Shown here in pieces: positions 8,501 to 9,446 of a DNA stretch of 9,446 nt. The position numbers and the translations under genes were made by a program. The notes below the pieces were generated by a model that saw only the letters and a list, made by a program, of their open reading frames with translations, did not search any database and was not told the DNA's origin. Every line of letters begins with the position of its first letter. The first letter of the stretch is position 1. Source of the stretch: an uncultured Flammeovirgaceae bacterium. GTDB lineage: Bacteria > Bacteroidota > Bacteroidia > Cytophagales > Cyclobacteriaceae. The DNA lies in contig CAMLLI010000095.1 in the NCBI GenBank assembly GCA_946480685.1, forward strand, positions 1-9,446, read 5' to 3'.

Positions 8501-8685
8501 TGACTCAAAAAATGCACCTGAAATCTTTAAGGGTGTATGCAAGCGCCACAAACCTGTTTATACTAAGCAAGTATTCCGGTATGGATCCTGAAATCGGATC
8601 ATGGAACCCGCTAATGGCAGGTATTGATGATGGCTATTATCCGCAGCCAAGAATAATCACATTTGGTTTAAACTTATCATTATAG
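5530..8685 (+). CDS. SusC/RagA-family TonB-dependent outer-membrane transporter
   Basis: This complete 1051-residue protein is of normal SusC length. Residues 1-24 are a type I signal peptide (LGISVLVMFMCLNVLA, cut before QQ). A carboxypeptidase-regulatory-like domain follows at about 27-95 (ITGIVKDESGSAIPGASVII, then DGAFKISG and VVSFIGYK). A TonB-box-like segment LEEVVVSIGYG is at 103-113. The plug domain at about 114-237 shows ALQGRVPGMVV, VQIRGITSLGGSNPLYVIDG and EVLKDAAATAIYGSQASDGV. The rest is the 22-strand-type barrel, ending in the short strand RIITFGLNLSL. A Ca-binding-like loop DLNGDGIIDESD is at 851-862, as in many SusC proteins. No STN domain is present, so direct signalling to an anti-sigma factor is unlikely. 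It imports oligosaccharides or similar ligands across the outer membrane with TonB energy, together with the SusD encoded five bases downstream. ATG at 5530 is followed by a second ATG; either could start translation. The upstream bases are A-rich with no Shine-Dalgarno, as is usual in this phylum. The substrate cannot be read from the sequence. Confidence 0.97.
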   Translation: MMKKLYKRLGISVLVMFMCLNVLAQQTITGIVKDESGSAIPGASVIIKGTSIGTVTDADGAFKISGRPDDMIVVSFIGYKQQEILIGQQTVVDVKLAEDVQTLEEVVVSIGYGEVQRKDMTGAISSVRGDELKRTNVSTMEQALQGRVPGMVVQQVSGQPGGGVSVQIRGITSLGGSNPLYVIDGVRIGTTGSSTGGMNPLAGINPSEIESIEVLKDAAATAIYGSQASDGVILITTKRGKQGAPTISYQHYTGFQRLIQRLPVLDLSEHATFLNERGAAWNFDTRPEFQNPQYLGKGTDWQDELFRTSRISEHSISLSGGDEKTTYYLSGTYHQNDGIAFGSKFNRTSIRLNLDNKTTKWLRIGTRIQLVNIDYKINAITSGVIGRALSMTPDVAVQNSDGSWGGVDNTNRGWVPPIANPLALAAINKDGSNRKEVHPNAYIEIDVAKGLLLKNVIGGSFSIQNRDVFNPDYVIGSLVKARNDGTAEYNDQNHSEMSTYLTYNHAFGDKYKLTTMAGHEWQLNNSRQLSASRLDFPTNSVQTVGAGDPATATNSGNKQHSAIESYFGRLDLGINDRYLITGNARYDGNSMYAKQNRWILSYSGAVAWKINNESFFEGVGSVDELKLRLSSGLTNRAGGRDYSYASTLNTASTGLGGVAMVNDEIGNPELKWEQTFYNNIGLDGAFFNWRINFSVDFYHRKTNDLAMQITLPLYSGTTTESWPPGALKAPYVNIGAMENKGFDFRISSDNLRGKDLTWRTDLTVSHNKNKITALNAKDASINTAYSRTVPGRSLGEFYGYIVEGVFATPTDVLGDEANGIQPHPRPVRNGEPLPFANASGSIWYGDLKFKDLNGDGIIDESDQTYLGSPLPKVQLGLNNTFKYKNFDLNIFFTSNIGNKVYNVTREAHEDPLSSTAYFSGIKDYAKLALVDPNGSASDVNNVYVTNADTKIPGLRNDRTNGNQRVSDRYVEDGSFVRLKNISLGYEFSGSLTQKMHLKSLRVYASATNLFILSKYSGMDPEIGSWNPLMAGIDDGYYPQPRIITFGLNLSL

Positions 8686-8690
8686 AATTC

Positions 8691-9446
8691 ATGAAGACTA
8701 AATCTATAATAACCTATATATCACTTGCTACGTCTGTTTTTTTTGCATCGTGCAGTGATTCATTTTTAGATCGTCCTGCACTGTCTGCAGTAACGAGCGA
8801 GAACTTTTATAAAACTGCCGGAGATCTTGAGAAAGCAACGGCTTCATTATATAGTGGTAGTATATGGGGAGCATGGACTTCTGATTGCTACTTGCCATTA
8901 GGTGAAGTGCTGGGCGGCAACATGATACTGGGATACAACGGACCTGCCGTGGAGTTAAATACATTTTCGCTGAATGGCTATAACTTTAATTTGATTACAG
9001 AATGGAGATCGATGTATAATTTGATCGCGCATTCCAATACCATCATCCATGCTATAGAAGATTTGGCGTCAAAGGAAATCGCGGCAGAGGATAAAAATGC
9101 TGCATTGGGAGAAGCGAAGTTTATGCGTGCCTATGCTTATTTTAATTTGACGAGGTTATGGGGAGATGTTCCCATTATTGAAAACAGCAAAGATCTTTTT
9201 GACAATCCGTTAGTACATAGAAATCATGCTCATGATGTATATCAATTTATTGCTAACGACCTGACATTTGCGCGGAAAAATTTGCCGGCAACGGGGGATA
9301 AAGGCCGCGTTACTACATGGTCAGCCCAGGGGTTGTTGTCTAAAGTATATCTGACATGGTCAGGCCTGAATCAGAGCGGCACGCGCAATCAGTCACTCCT
9401 TGACAGTGCCAAACTATATGCAGGTAATGTCTGTGAGAATAGCGGT
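8691..9446 (+). CDS. SusD/RagB-family surface glycan-binding lipoprotein (3' end missing)
   Basis: An ATG at 8691 opens a frame that stays open to the right edge, giving the first 252 residues; full SusD proteins usually have about 500-650. Residues 1-20 are a lipoprotein signal ending in FFAS, with the lipidated Cys at 21. SDSFLD follows, close to the acidic surface-export signal seen in Bacteroidota lipoproteins. SusD hallmarks are present: FLDRPALSAVTSENFYKTAGDLEKA near the N-terminus, EWRSMYNLIAHSNTII (first TPR-like helices), and EAKFMRAYAYFNLTRLWGDVPII at 141-163. VTTWSAQGLLSKVYLTW follows, the helix region where SusD usually continues its TPR scaffold. The gene starts five bases after the SusC stop, so the two are surely co-transcribed and form the outer-membrane SusCD complex, with SusD as the lid that captures ligand. 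Ligand-binding residues lie mostly outside the window. Confidence 0.95.
   Translation, partial: MKTKSIITYISLATSVFFASCSDSFLDRPALSAVTSENFYKTAGDLEKATASLYSGSIWGAWTSDCYLPLGEVLGGNMILGYNGPAVELNTFSLNGYNFNLITEWRSMYNLIAHSNTIIHAIEDLASKEIAAEDKNAALGEAKFMRAYAYFNLTRLWGDVPIIENSKDLFDNPLVHRNHAHDVYQFIANDLTFARKNLPATGDKGRVTTWSAQGLLSKVYLTWSGLNQSGTRNQSLLDSAKLYAGNVCENSG

Overview
The window looks like chromosomal DNA from a Bacteroidota bacterium, probably of the Cytophagales/Chitinophagales type. The evidence is a PorP/SprF-like protein of the type IX secretion/gliding group, a hybrid two-component system (HTCS) one-protein sensor-regulator, a SusC/SusD pair, coding starts without Shine-Dalgarno sequences, and a TAnnTTTG-type promoter motif. 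The exact taxon cannot be fixed from the sequence. All supported genes lie on the plus strand.

Layout. (1) 1-803: the 3' part of a PorP/SprF-family outer-membrane protein that carries a charged linker and a C-terminal SPOR-like domain. Its start lies left of the window. (2) 804-901: a 98-bp spacer with a perfect 8-bp hairpin. (3) 902-5038: a complete 1378-residue HTCS regulator with a periplasmic double beta-propeller, a Y_Y_Y domain, one membrane helix, a histidine kinase, a receiver and an AraC-type DNA-binding domain. (4) 5039-5529: a 491-bp non-coding region with a candidate promoter, an overlapping dyad, and a terminator-like hairpin located between that promoter and the next gene. (5) 5530-8685: a complete SusC/RagA-type TonB-dependent transporter. 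(6) 8691 to the right edge: the N-terminal 252 residues of a SusD-like surface lipoprotein, five bases after the SusC stop.

How they work together. The HTCS and SusC/SusD genes form the start of a polysaccharide (or other glycan) utilisation locus. A breakdown product would be sensed by the HTCS propellers in the periplasm. Phosphate would pass from His877 to Asp1176, and the AraC domain would activate the susCD operon. SusD captures glycan at the surface and SusC imports it with TonB energy. SusC has an N-terminal carboxypeptidase-like domain but no STN signalling domain, which fits control by an HTCS rather than by an ECF sigma/anti-sigma pair. No glycoside hydrolase or lyase is inside the window, so the substrate cannot be named. 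The PorP-SPOR gene is probably a separate, unrelated transcription unit.

I found no clearly new system. The most interesting points are the PorP/SprF-SPOR fusion and the long, structured leader in front of susC.
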